Shown here piece after piece: positions 10,901-17,183 of a DNA stretch of 64,000 nucleotides. Below the pieces are notes generated by a model. It ran no database searches. It saw nothing but the letters and a program-made list of their open reading frames with translations, and was not told where the DNA came from. The translations under genes were made by a program, and so were the position numbers. Each line of letters begins with the position of its first letter. Position 1 is the stretch's first letter. This stretch comes from Streptomyces durmitorensis (GTDB lineage Bacteria > Actinomycetota > Actinomycetes > Streptomycetales > Streptomycetaceae): positions 83,212 to 147,211 of the forward strand of contig NZ_CP097290.1 of assembly GCF_023498005.1 (NCBI RefSeq), given 5' to 3'.

Positions 10901-13839
10901 GCCTGCGCCTGCAGCGGGCGAGCGCCGAGCAGCTGCGTGCCGGCGGGCGCGACACCGACCATCTGTACCGCGTGGAGTTCCAGCCGGTGGAGGCGGAGGC
11001 GCTGACCGCGTCCGGCGCCGACGATGCTGCCGGCACGCTGGTCCTCGGCGACGGGGAGGGCCTCGTCGCCCGGTCCTTGAACGCCCTGGCCTTCGCGGAC
11101 CTCGATGCGCTCCTCGCCGCAGACCCGGCGCCGCGCCGCATCGTGGTCGACCGCACACCGCGGCCGTCCTCCGCAGCCCCCGCCGCGGAGCCGTCCGTGG
11201 CCGAGCAGGCGCATGCCACCGCGATCGGCGAACTCGCCCTGGTCCAGCGGCTGTTGGCATCTCCGGCGCTGGTCGACACCGAGGTCGTGTGGGTGACCGG
11301 CGACGCGGTCAGCACCCGCCCGGACGACACGGTCGCCGCGCTGGGCACCGCCCCTGTGTGGGGTCTGGTCCGCTCGGTGCGGGCCGAGAGCCCGGAGCGG
11401 ACATGGCGTCTGGTCGACGTGGGCGCGGACGCCGCGGCACCGGAACTGCTCGCGGCGGCGCTGGCCGTCACCGGTGAGCCGGAGGTGGCACTGCGCGGCG
11501 AGATGGTGTTCGTCCCGCGTCTGGCACGGGCCGGTTCCGGCAGCACGGTACGGGTGCCGGACGCCGGGGCATGGGCCCTGGACGTGCGGGAGAAGGGCAG
11601 GCTCGACACGTTCGAGGCGGTGCCGCTGGACACCGGCGAGCCGCTCGGCCCCGGCGAGGTCCGGGTGCAGGTGCGCGCGGCCGGCCTGAACTTCCGTGAC
11701 GTCCTCAACGCACTGGACATGGTCCACGCCCCGAAGTTCGGCCTCGAATGTGCCGGAGTCGTGCTGGAGGCCGGTGCGCAGGTGGAGCATCTGCGGGTCG
11801 GTGACCGGGTGATGGGTCTGGCGGTGGGTTCGTTCGGTACGGAGGTCCGGGCTGATGCGCGGGTCATGACTCCCATCCCGGAGGGTTTGTCGTATGCGCA
11901 GGCTGCGACGGTGCCGTTGACGTTCCTGACGGCGTATCACGGTCTGGTTGATCTGGGTGGGCTGCGGGCGGGCGAGAAGGTGCTGGTGCATGCGGCCGCC
12001 GGTGGTGTGGGCATGGCCGCGGTTCAGCTGGCCCGGCATCTTGGCGCCGAGGTGTACGGCACGGCCAGTTCCGGCAAGTGGTCTGCTCTGCGTGCCATGG
12101 GTCTGGCCGATGACCACATTGCCTCCTCCCGGGACACCGGTTTCGCGGAGGGCTGGCGGGAGGTGTCCTTCGATGTGGTCCTGAACTCTCTGGCGCGTGA
12201 GTTCGTCGACAGCACGCTGGGGATGCTGTCCGACGGCGGGCGTTTCCTGGAGATGGGCAAGACCGACATCCGTGAGGCGGGTCAGGTCGCCTCCGATCAT
12301 CCCGGTGTGCGCTACCAGGCCTTCGACCTCATGGACAGCGGCGCCGACCGTATCCAGGAAATGCTCCTGGAGATCACCGCACTCCTGGCCGACGGCACGA
12401 TCCGCCCGCTGCCACTGCACGCCTACGACGTCCGCGAGGCACCCAGCGCCTTCCGGTTCATGGCGCAGGGCAAGCACACCGGCAAGCTGGTCCTCACCCT
12501 CCCCCGGGCTCTCGACCCCGAGGGCACCGCGCTGATCACCGGCGGTACCGGGGCGCTTGGCCGGGCCGTCGCCGAACACCTCATCCACACCCACGGCATA
12601 CGCCACCTCGTCCTCACCTCCCGCCGCGGCCCCGACGCGCCCGGCGCCGACACCCTGATCACCCACCTCCAGGCGGCAGGCGCCACCACCGTGCGCATCG
12701 TCGCCTGCGACGTCAGCCGTCGCGACGACGTCGCCGCCGCCGTCTCCGCCGTGGCCACAGGCCACCCGCTGACCGCGGTGGTGCACCTGGCCGCAGTCCT
12801 CGACGACGGCATCGCACGCAACCAGGACGCGGATCGGATGGCCGCGGTCCTCGCACCGAAGGCCGACGGCGCGCTCCTCCTGCACGAGCTGACCGCCGAT
12901 CAGGATCTGGCCGTCTTCGCCCTGTTCTCCTCGGTGGCGGGCACGTTCGGCTCCCCGGGGCAGACCAACTACGCGGCCGCCAATGCCTTCCTGGACGCCT
13001 TCGCCGCCTACCGCCACACCCTCGGGCTGCCGGGGCTCAGCCTCGCCTGGGGGCTGTGGGACCAGGGCGGAACGGGCATGACCGCCCACCTGGGCGAGGC
13101 CGAACTGGCCCGGATGCGCCGCGGAGGCGCCCGCGCCCTCGGCGTCGACGAAGGGCTCGCGCTGTTCGACGCCGCACTGCTCCGCCCCGAGGCGCAACTG
13201 GCCCCGGTCAGGCTCGACCTGGCGGCGCTGGCGCAGCAGGAGGACGTGGCACCGCTGCTGCGGGCCCTGGTGCGGCCGCGGCTGCGGCAGGCCGCGGCCA
13301 CCGCGCAGCAGGGCTCGGACTTCCTCGACCGGCTCGCGGCGCTGGGCGAGGCGGAGCGCTTCGAGACGCTCACCGAGTTCGTCCGCGGTGAGGTGGCGGC
13401 CGCCGTCGGCCTGCCGGGCGCACACGCGGTGGCCGCGGAGAAGCCGCTGCAGGGCCTGGGCCTGGACTCGCTGATGTCCGTCGACCTGAAGAACCGCATC
13501 GCCGCCCGGACCGGCGCCGAACTGCCCAGCACGCTGGCGTTCGACTACCCGACGCCGAGGGCGATCGCGGAGTTCCTCCTCGGCAAGCTGCGGCTCGGCG
13601 GCGCGGCACAGGACGTCCCGCCGCAGGACCCCATGGCCGCGGCCCAGTGGGCCATCGGCAAGGCCGGTCCCGCGCTGCTGCGGGAGAGCGGACTGCTCGC
13701 GCAGCTGCTCGACCTGGCGCAGGGCACGGACCTGCCGAAGCAGAACGGGGCGGACGACGCCCTGAGGGCGGCCGAATCGCTCAGCGACTCGGACATCGAC
13801 CGGGCCCTGGACATGGTGCTCGGCGACTTCGCCGCCTGA
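1954..13839 (+). CDS. Type I modular PKS, two modules: KS-AT-DH-KR-ACP and KS-AT-DH-ER-KR-ACP
   Basis: A 3961-residue bimodular polyketide synthase that adds two extender units to an ACP-bound chain. The N terminus is a charged helix (residues 5-35), as in docking domains. Module 1: KS Cys204 in DTACSSSL with the EAHGTG and NIGHAQA histidines; AT with GHSQGE (about 655) and YASH (755-758), the methylmalonyl signature; DH near 955-1190; KR with GGTGELG near 1422 and LDD (B type); ACP Ser1732. Module 2: KS Cys1963; AT with GHSVGE and HAFH (2525-2528), the malonyl signature; DH near 2725; ER with LNFRDVL (about 3245) and HAAAGGVGMAA (about 3346); KR with GGTGALG (about 3528) and LDD; ACP Ser3839. 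Predicted output is an alpha-methyl enoyl unit, then a fully reduced malonate unit, if both DHs work; in both the HxxxGxxxxP Gly is replaced (Asn, Asp). There is no thioesterase; the tail looks like a docking helix, so a further PKS protein should exist elsewhere. GTG start overlaps the upstream stop. Confidence 0.97.
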   Translation: MSATDVQKLETYLRRTTNALLQAENDLASERAAKTEPIAVVSMSCRLPGGINTPEDYWQLLVSGGDAVGGLPKRWESLGLYDADPEAVGKSYAREGGFIDDIEGFDAEFFGISPREAQSMDPQQRIVLETAWEALERAGIRPETLSESRTGVYLGTMSSDYGKQTGLGDLDGYVSTGNASSVVSGRVSYALGLQGPAVTVDTACSSSLVATHLGVTALRNGECDTALAGGVTVMSTPALFVEFSRLKGMAADGRCKSFSADADGAGWAEGAGVLVLKRLSDAERDGDRVLAVIRGSAVNQDGRSQGLTAPNGPSQQRVVQDALTAARLTPDDIDAIEAHGTGTSLGDPIEAGALAEVFGPTRTAERPLFLGSSKSNIGHAQAAAGVAGVIKMILALQHGTLPKTLHADEPSSHIEWEDSGLELLQDARPWERGERTRRAGISSFGLSGTNAHLILEEAPAVETTQTEGTDAPHLPVPILLSGRDETALRAQAQRWADWLESQPTVSLTDVATTAALHRTHFDARAAVLAESVEQAAETLRLVAAGQADERAVTGTAVPGGKTVFVYPGQGSQWTGMGRDLLAQSQVFADTVDACDAALRPFTGWSVREVLTGEGGDHPPLDRVDVIQPALFAMGVALSALWRSRGIEPDAVIGHSQGEVVAAVVAGALTLEQGAQIVAQRSQAVRTCSGQGGMALIERPQAEVEEFIAPYGEALSIAAVNTATSTVVSGEAAALDQLVAELQGRDVYARKVNVDYASHHAHMDPLLPGLEAGFTNITPTRTDTAFYSTVTGDLTEGTDLDGGYWCRNLRKTVRFDQALTRLLDDHHTTYIEISAHPVLSMPLTNAAAEHDGIVIGTLTRNHGSLAQLLRNLSLLHVQGHPTPWEQILPTTSPTSQVLLPTYAFQHEHFWTDPTHTPQDTTSLGLNASAHPWLGAATALANGEGHLLTGRLSPAQHPWLTDHTVYNTPLLPGTGLLELAWTAATETGAARVEELTLAEPLVLPEPGDNNGHIRLQVTVGAPDDSGRCEVAVYSQQEDGQETWTCHATGVLGGGSDEDGSDAAASGATSALAQWPVPGAERMDLDGLYDRLAGQGLGYGPAFQGLRELWRKDGAGYGLVRLPEEVGTGEFGVHPALLDAALHTLTALRSTEEAVILPFEWSGAELRSTGPRELRVRVELDDAQTSARVLAADPAGNVVVSGTLALREATREQIRSSRSARHLYRVTFTPARALREVPHDDLWVLGGTGDLARALGAEAFPDLAAALAGLGEDELPPARIVVDATGAASGGAVADAESVRQAAATVLTQVQDVVAEPRLSGTEVVWATRGAVGEAAYDLTHAPVWGVVRAARAEYTERSLRLVDLDAGVADAELLEQAVAVEGEPEIVLRDGHVLVARLARVGHGDGGEAGAARFDLDGTVLITGGTGELGRQLATHLVREHGIRHLTLTSRRGAEAPGVEELIAALTEAGADTVDLRACDISDHQQTATLIGALERPLTGVFHLAGTLDDGLITAQTPQRLEKVLAPKVDGALHLHTLTADHDLAAFVLFSSAAGVLGGAGQSTYAAANTFLDALAEHRHAQGKVATSLSWGLWQQAGIGMTAHLGDAELARMRRQGVTALTTEQALHLLDTTLTTGHPHTVPVKLELPSLQRDFDRDGETQPLLRSLLRAPRRRASGTVEGGTLRDRLAPLSDEERGKELTALVRGEAAVVLGIADGSGLGADQVLKDLGIDSLMAVELRRRLSAATGVSLPATLAFDYPTPTAIAGLLLDKLALGGTPKQATPRRTRRAGADEPIAVVSMSCRLPGGISTPEDYWQLLVSGGDAVGAFPGRWAGLDLYDADPEAVGKSYAREGGFIDDIEGFDAEFFGITPREAQSMDPQQRIVLETVWEALERAGVRPETLSESRTGVYLGTMGSDYGNLHNHDLDGLDGYLSTGNASSVLSGRVSYTLGLQGPALTVDTACSSSLVATHLGVTALRNGECETALVGGVTVMSTPATFVEFSRLKGLSADGRCRSFSADADGAGWAEGAGVLLLKRLSDAERDGDRVLAVIRGSAVNQDGRSQGLTAPNGPSQQRVVQDALTAARLTPDDIDAIEAHGTGTSLGDPIEAGALAEVFGPTRTAERPLFLGSSKSNIGHAQAAAGVAGVIKMILALQHGTLPKTLHADEPSSHIEWEDSGLELLQDARPWERGERTRRAGISSFGLSGTNAHLILEEAPAVETTQTVEETDAPHLPVPILLSGRDETALRAQAQRWADWLESQPTVSLTDVATTAALHRTHFDTRAAVLASSADEAVAALRVLGDGASHAGLVQGEVTGEVTGDAGLGVLFTGQGSQYGGMGRQLYDAFPAYRAAFDAVCEAVDPHLERSLADVVFSGGDDGDDRDGRGALIHETQYTQPALFALEVALYRLWESWGVVATTVAGHSVGEFAAAHVAGVLSLQDAARLVVARGRLMQSCRADGAMVSVEAGEAVVLDAIGDRAGIGIAALNTPAQTVVSGDADAVAALAEHFAAQGLRTHRLTVSHAFHSTHMDAMLDEYAAVAATCGYRAPAIPLVDTRTGAWHSSGTAEGEGIRSPEHWVRQVRDAVRFTDALGTLAEHGVRRFLECGPAPALTHMGTQTLSTGHFTPSMRNAAKTSEGTADEPRTLLTALARLHTAGHRVDWSRTPLPGSGRPVELPTYAFQRTRYWKEQASRTDVRGSGLGQGSHPWLPATAVLAGGDGHLLSGAVSAAEYPWLADHAVFDSVLLPGTGLLDLAWAAAHTVGAARVAHLTLARPLVLDGSARTRLQVRVGGPSPEGQRAIAVYSQPEDVADQQEWTLHAEGELDDVQVPGDEAFAELSAWPVPGADGVQLGGFYDGMAEKGVRYGPAFRGLTELSRRDGVAYGRIVLPEGDGVGTSGFGVHPALFDAALHTLAGTTPDEQDTDGDTVLLPFAWTDVTLYATGATELRVRVELEPSGEGGETRASVLLADGAGRPVASARGLRLQRASAEQLRAGGRDTDHLYRVEFQPVEAEALTASGADDAAGTLVLGDGEGLVARSLNALAFADLDALLAADPAPRRIVVDRTPRPSSAAPAAEPSVAEQAHATAIGELALVQRLLASPALVDTEVVWVTGDAVSTRPDDTVAALGTAPVWGLVRSVRAESPERTWRLVDVGADAAAPELLAAALAVTGEPEVALRGEMVFVPRLARAGSGSTVRVPDAGAWALDVREKGRLDTFEAVPLDTGEPLGPGEVRVQVRAAGLNFRDVLNALDMVHAPKFGLECAGVVLEAGAQVEHLRVGDRVMGLAVGSFGTEVRADARVMTPIPEGLSYAQAATVPLTFLTAYHGLVDLGGLRAGEKVLVHAAAGGVGMAAVQLARHLGAEVYGTASSGKWSALRAMGLADDHIASSRDTGFAEGWREVSFDVVLNSLAREFVDSTLGMLSDGGRFLEMGKTDIREAGQVASDHPGVRYQAFDLMDSGADRIQEMLLEITALLADGTIRPLPLHAYDVREAPSAFRFMAQGKHTGKLVLTLPRALDPEGTALITGGTGALGRAVAEHLIHTHGIRHLVLTSRRGPDAPGADTLITHLQAAGATTVRIVACDVSRRDDVAAAVSAVATGHPLTAVVHLAAVLDDGIARNQDADRMAAVLAPKADGALLLHELTADQDLAVFALFSSVAGTFGSPGQTNYAAANAFLDAFAAYRHTLGLPGLSLAWGLWDQGGTGMTAHLGEAELARMRRGGARALGVDEGLALFDAALLRPEAQLAPVRLDLAALAQQEDVAPLLRALVRPRLRQAAATAQQGSDFLDRLAALGEAERFETLTEFVRGEVAAAVGLPGAHAVAAEKPLQGLGLDSLMSVDLKNRIAARTGAELPSTLAFDYPTPRAIAEFLLGKLRLGGAAQDVPPQDPMAAAQWAIGKAGPALLRESGLLAQLLDLAQGTDLPKQNGADDALRAAESLSDSDIDRALDMVLGDFAA
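2065..3518 (+). repeat. Intra-PKS direct repeat, copy 1 (KS and KS-AT linker)
   Basis: The KS1 domain and KS-AT linker match 7336-8798 at high DNA identity. The two copies are offset by 5271 bp at the start and 5280 bp at the end, because copy 2 carries a few extra codons (around NLHNHDLDG and in the QTVEETD stretch). Identity collapses at the AT domain, which in copy 1 is methylmalonyl-type and in copy 2 malonyl-type. Confidence 0.8.
6145..6887 (+). repeat. Intra-PKS direct repeat, copy 2 (KR region)
   Basis: Second copy of the KR tract at 566-1308. Both ends of the high identity fall inside module coding sequence: just before the KR Rossmann motif and just after the KR, at the codons for VPVKLE. 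Beyond these points the DNA diverges sharply. Confidence 0.85.
7336..8798 (+). repeat. Intra-PKS direct repeat, copy 2 (KS and KS-AT linker)
   Basis: Partner of 2065-3518. The repeat stops just where the AT domain begins, so the modules share a KS-linker cassette but have unrelated AT sequence, consistent with AT replacement or KS gene conversion. Confidence 0.8.
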
Positions 13840-13872
13840 CCCGTACCCAATGATCACGAAAGGAAGACGACG

Positions 13873-15255
13873 ATGAGTGCCCGGACCGTGGTGATGGGTG
13901 GAGGGATCTCAGGTCTGTCCGTGGCGCTGCTGCTGGCGCGGCGGGGCTTCGAGGTGACCGTGCTGGAGCGCGACCAGGCCCCGCCCGGGGATCTGGCCGC
14001 CATCGGCGACTGGCACCGCCCCGGTGCCCCGCAGACCCGCCAACTGCACACCTTCCTGGGGCTGTTCCGGCAGCACCTGCGCACGCACCTGCCCGATGTG
14101 TACGAGGACCTGCTGGCCAACGGCGCCGAGGAGGTCAGTATCGCCACACCCGACGGCACCACCCCGGCCGGTGCCGAGGACCTCGCGGTCCTCGCGTCGC
14201 GGCGCCCGACCGTGGAGTGGGCACTGGAACGCGCCCTGCGCCGGGAAGCGGGCGTCGAGATCCAGTACGGGACGTCGGTCCGCAGGGCCGAGGTGAAGGA
14301 CGGCCGGATCACCGGCGTACGGGTGCGCGGTGGTGTCGTCGACGCGGACGTGCTCCTCGACGCGGCCGGCCGCCGCTCGCCGCTGCGTGACGACTTCACG
14401 GTCCTGGAGGGGGACGAGGACTGCGGGGTCGTGTACAACACGCGGTTCTACCGGCTGCTTGACGGGGTGCCGCGGCCGCCGCTCAAACGCGGTGTGACGA
14501 CGATGGTCGCGGGCGACGGATTCGGCGGCGGGCTGTTCTACCACGACAACCGGACGTTCGCGATCGGCATCGGCCGCCTCCCCGACGACAACGACCTCAA
14601 GGCACTGCGTGAAGCGGAGGCCTTCGACCAGGTCACCGCGCTGTTCCCGGAGTTCGAGCCATGGCTGCGCCCCGACGTCAGCGAGGTTCTGACCGAGGTC
14701 GTGCCCATGGCCGGGCTGCGCAACACCCTGCGCGGCCTGGCGCCCGGAGCCCCCGTGGGCTACGGCGTCCTGGGCGACGCGCTGTGCACGACCGATCCTG
14801 CCTTCGGGCGCGGTGCCTCGGTGGCGCTGCATCAGGCCGTGCTGCTCGCCGAGGCGTTCGCCGCGGACCCGGGCGCTCTGCCCGGGCTCGTGCGGGACGT
14901 GACCGCCCGGGCCCAGGCCTGGGTGCGGCCCTGGTTCGACGACTCGGTCCAGGCCGACGTCGCCCGCACCCGGCTCTGGCAGGCCGTGGCCGACGGGCAC
15001 CAGCTGCCGCAGGGCGCGGGGATGGCTGTGCCGCCGGTGAGCCTGTTCAGCCTCATGGACGCCGGGGAGCACGATCTGCACCTGTGGCAGGCGGCGCAGC
15101 GCGTGGCCGGTCTCCTGGCCCCGGTGGACAGCCTGGACACCCCGGAGAACCGGCGGCGTCTGCAGGAGGTGTGGGCGTCGGGCCGGCGTCCGCAGGCTCC
15201 CTCCGGGCCGAGCCGGGCCGACCTCGTCGAGGTGCTGTCCGCGTCCTCCCGCTGA
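13873..15255 (+). CDS. FAD-dependent monooxygenase
   Basis: A 460-residue flavoprotein that probably oxidises the polyketide or an intermediate (hydroxylation or epoxidation). The N terminus has the FAD Rossmann motif VVMGGGISGLSVALLLARRG (residues 5-24) followed by TVLERD, and the second FAD motif GVLGDALCTTDPAFGRG lies near residues 298-315, as in the PHBH/squalene-epoxidase-like superfamily. I see no tryptophan-halogenase WxWxIP motif, so a halogenase is unlikely. It lies 33 bp after the PKS with RBS AAAGGAAG before the ATG, and is followed by ferredoxin and P450 genes on the same strand, so it belongs to the tailoring block. Substrate and exact reaction are not readable from sequence; polyether-type epoxidase is one possibility. 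Confidence 0.88.
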   Translation: MSARTVVMGGGISGLSVALLLARRGFEVTVLERDQAPPGDLAAIGDWHRPGAPQTRQLHTFLGLFRQHLRTHLPDVYEDLLANGAEEVSIATPDGTTPAGAEDLAVLASRRPTVEWALERALRREAGVEIQYGTSVRRAEVKDGRITGVRVRGGVVDADVLLDAAGRRSPLRDDFTVLEGDEDCGVVYNTRFYRLLDGVPRPPLKRGVTTMVAGDGFGGGLFYHDNRTFAIGIGRLPDDNDLKALREAEAFDQVTALFPEFEPWLRPDVSEVLTEVVPMAGLRNTLRGLAPGAPVGYGVLGDALCTTDPAFGRGASVALHQAVLLAEAFAADPGALPGLVRDVTARAQAWVRPWFDDSVQADVARTRLWQAVADGHQLPQGAGMAVPPVSLFSLMDAGEHDLHLWQAAQRVAGLLAPVDSLDTPENRRRLQEVWASGRRPQAPSGPSRADLVEVLSASSR

Positions 15256-15282
15256 ACGCGTCGGCAAGGGCGAGGCGAAGGC

Positions 15283-15335
15283 AGGACCACACACGAACGC
15301 AGGACCACACACGAACGCGACACCACACACGAAGG
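15283..15335 (+). repeat. Tandem 18-bp direct repeat before ferredoxin gene
   Basis: The unit AGGACCACACACGAACGC occurs twice in tandem (15283-15300 and 15301-15318), followed by a degenerate third copy (GACACCACACACGAAGG). It ends about 15 bp before the ferredoxin start, so it lies in the untranslated leader. Function unknown. Confidence 0.75.
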
Positions 15336-15350
15336 AACGAAGGATCCTGG

Positions 15351-15548
15351 ATGAAGATCATTGCCGATGCCGGTCGCTGCATCGGAGCCGGCCAGTGCGT
15401 CATGGCTGCCGACTCCGTCTTCGACCAGTCCCCGGCCACCGGCGAAGTCATGCTGCTGGCGGCGAGGGTTCCGGCCGACGAGGTGGACGCCGTCCTCGAG
15501 GCGGTGTCGACCTGCCCCACCGGCGCTCTGTCCACGGCGGAGGACTGA
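15351..15548 (+). CDS. Ferredoxin, P450 partner
   Basis: A 65-residue ferredoxin beginning MKIIADAGRCIGAGQC. It has Cys10 and Cys16 in CIGAGQC and a third Cys in STCPTGAL, the three-cysteine pattern of small [3Fe-4S] ferredoxins that feed electrons to Streptomyces P450s. It lies between the flavoprotein and a P450 on the same strand, so its partner is most likely the P450 at 15665. RBS AAGGAACGAAGGA precedes the ATG. Confidence 0.93.
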   Translation: MKIIADAGRCIGAGQCVMAADSVFDQSPATGEVMLLAARVPADEVDAVLEAVSTCPTGALSTAED

Positions 15549-15664
15549 GCGCGTCGCGACGTCTCCTCGCACGGCTCCGAGGCCGGCCACCCCCACGTGC
15601 GCCGGCCCGCGGCGATCAGCCGCGGAGCCCACGATCGAACACCTCCCCCACGATCGGAGAACGT

Positions 15665-16885
15665 ATGACGACCGAGACCACTCGGGAGTCCCACCCCGCC
15701 AGGGACACGGCGGACGAGCCGCGGCCCATCCCGCTGACCCGGTCCTGTCCCTTCGCACCTCCCGCCGAACTGACCGCCCTGCGTGAGCGCGAACCCCTCA
15801 GCCGCATCGCGAACCCGGACGGCACGACCGGCTGGCTCGTCACCGACCACGCGCTGGCGCGGAAGGTGCTCGGCGATCCCCGCTTCAGCGCCCGCCAGGA
15901 GCTGATGAGTTCACCGCTGACCGCCCGCAGGGCCGAACCGGCGATGCCGGGCGGCTTCCTGTTCATGGATCCGCCGCAGCACACCCGCTACCGCAAACTG
16001 CTCACCGGTCAGTTCACCGTGCGCCGCATGAGACGGCTCGAGGCACGGGTCGAGGAGGTCACCGAGCGGCAGCTGTCCCTTCTGCGTGCCCAGGGGAAAG
16101 GCGCGGATCTGGTCGAGCACTTCGCGCTGCCGGTCCCCTCGCTGATGATCTGTGAGCTGCTCGGAGTGCCGTACGAGGACCACGAGTTCTTCCAGTCGAG
16201 GGCCGTGGCGATCTTCCGGCTCGTGCAGGATCCCGAGGAGTCCGGGGCGGCGTACGCGGCGTTGCGCACGTATCTGCTCGACCTGGTGCGGCGGCGCCGC
16301 GGGGAGCCCGCCGACGACATCCTCAGCGACCTGGTGACGGGCAGCGACCTCACGGACGACGAGCTGATCGGCATGGCCCTGCTGCTGCTCCTGGCCGGCC
16401 ACGAGACCACCGCGAACATGCTCGCCATGGCGACCTTCGCGCTGCTGAGCCACCCCGGCCAGCTGACGCTGCTGCGCGAGGACCCCTCGCTGATCGGGGG
16501 CGCGGTGGAGGAGTTGCTGCGCTACCTGAGCATCATGCACGTGGGTCTGCCGCGCGCCGCGCTGGAGGACGTCGAGCTGGCCGACCGTGTGATCGCGCAG
16601 GGCGACACCGTCACGGTGTCCGTGGCGGCGGCCAACCACGACCCGCGGAAGTTCGGCCCCGCGGACGGCCTGGACATCACCCGCTCGGCCACCGGGCACG
16701 TGGCCTTCGGGCACGGCATCCACCAGTGCCTGGGACAGCAGCTGGCCCGCATCGAGATGCGGATCGGCATCAACGGCCTGCTGCGCGAGTTCCCCGGGCT
16801 GCGACTGGACGTCCCGGTCTGCGAGGTGCCGGTCCGCAGCGACATGGGCGTCTTCGGCGTGCACCGGCTTCCGGTCACCTGGTGA
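15665..16885 (+). CDS. Cytochrome P450 (CYP105/107-like)
   Basis: A 406-residue soluble bacterial P450, presumably hydroxylating or epoxidising the polyketide. Diagnostic motifs are the I-helix LLAGHETTAN (oxygen activation), the K-helix EELLR (ExxR) and the heme-ligand loop FGHGIHQCLGQQLAR with the axial Cys. The ATG at 15665 follows a GGAGA ribosome site; the frame is open further upstream, but that stretch overlaps the ferredoxin gene and has no P450-like sequence. A perfect 11-bp hairpin follows the stop. The position of oxidation cannot be told from sequence. Confidence 0.95.
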   Translation: MTTETTRESHPARDTADEPRPIPLTRSCPFAPPAELTALREREPLSRIANPDGTTGWLVTDHALARKVLGDPRFSARQELMSSPLTARRAEPAMPGGFLFMDPPQHTRYRKLLTGQFTVRRMRRLEARVEEVTERQLSLLRAQGKGADLVEHFALPVPSLMICELLGVPYEDHEFFQSRAVAIFRLVQDPEESGAAYAALRTYLLDLVRRRRGEPADDILSDLVTGSDLTDDELIGMALLLLLAGHETTANMLAMATFALLSHPGQLTLLREDPSLIGGAVEELLRYLSIMHVGLPRAALEDVELADRVIAQGDTVTVSVAAANHDPRKFGPADGLDITRSATGHVAFGHGIHQCLGQQLARIEMRIGINGLLREFPGLRLDVPVCEVPVRSDMGVFGVHRLPVTW

Positions 16886-16898
16886 CCTGCCGATGAGC

Positions 16899-16934
16899 CC
16901 CCGCTCCACGGGCCTTGCGGCCGGTGGAGCGGGG
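16899..16934. terminator. Hairpin between converging genes, probable bidirectional terminator
   Basis: CCCCGCTCCAC (16899-16909) pairs perfectly with GTGGAGCGGGG (16924-16934) around a 14-base loop. It lies between the P450 on + and the HTH gene on -, so it can end both transcripts. No T-run follows, as is usual in high-GC actinobacteria. Confidence 0.75.
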
Positions 16935-16944
16935 ATGCCGTGCC

Positions 16945-17133
16945 CTATCCGGCGTTCTTCGCGATCAGCGCGGTGAGTTCCTGGAGGGAGTACTCACGAC
17001 GGCCGGGACGGCCGTAGCGGGTGAGTTTGCCGCGCGTGGCCCACTGCCGGATCGTGGCCTCGGAGACTCCCGCGGCCAGGGCGGCGAGCTGGGTGGGGAC
17101 CGTGCGCGAGCCGGCCTTCTTGACGGCGGTCAT
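16945..17133 (-). CDS. Small MerR/excisionase-like HTH protein
   Basis: A 62-residue protein that is essentially one winged helix-turn-helix: LAALAAGVSEATIRQWATRGKLTRYGRPGRREYSLQ reads as helix, turn, recognition helix and wing. This is the fold of MerR-type and excisionase-type DNA-binding proteins, without an effector domain. The ATG follows a GGAAGG ribosome site. It lies 50 bp downstream of a Cys-rich protein gene on the same strand, at the edge of the polyketide cluster, so a regulatory role as a pair is likely. I recall similar two-gene regulator pairs (OvmZ/OvmW type) in other Streptomyces clusters; that comparison is from memory. No integrase lies nearby, which argues against a true excisionase. 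Confidence 0.75.
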   Translation of the reverse strand: MTAVKKAGSRTVPTQLAALAAGVSEATIRQWATRGKLTRYGRPGRREYSLQELTALIAKNAG

Positions 17134-17183
17134 GGTGCGCCTTCCGTGAGTTGGTGGTGTCGGGGCCGGTGGGCCGGCGGGGC

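Noticed and set aside
9193..13857. A 1554-codon open frame on the - strand opposite the PKS
   Set aside because: It is antisense to secure PKS domains, has low-complexity Arg/Gly/Gln composition and no motifs; such frames are usual in high-GC DNA.
13873..15255. Flavin-dependent halogenase call for the flavoprotein
   Set aside because: The FAD motif fits, but the WxWxIP halogenase motif is not present; monooxygenase is the safer call.
16945..17133. Phage or integrative-element excisionase
   Set aside because: No integrase, attachment repeats or phage genes are nearby; context favours a cluster regulator.
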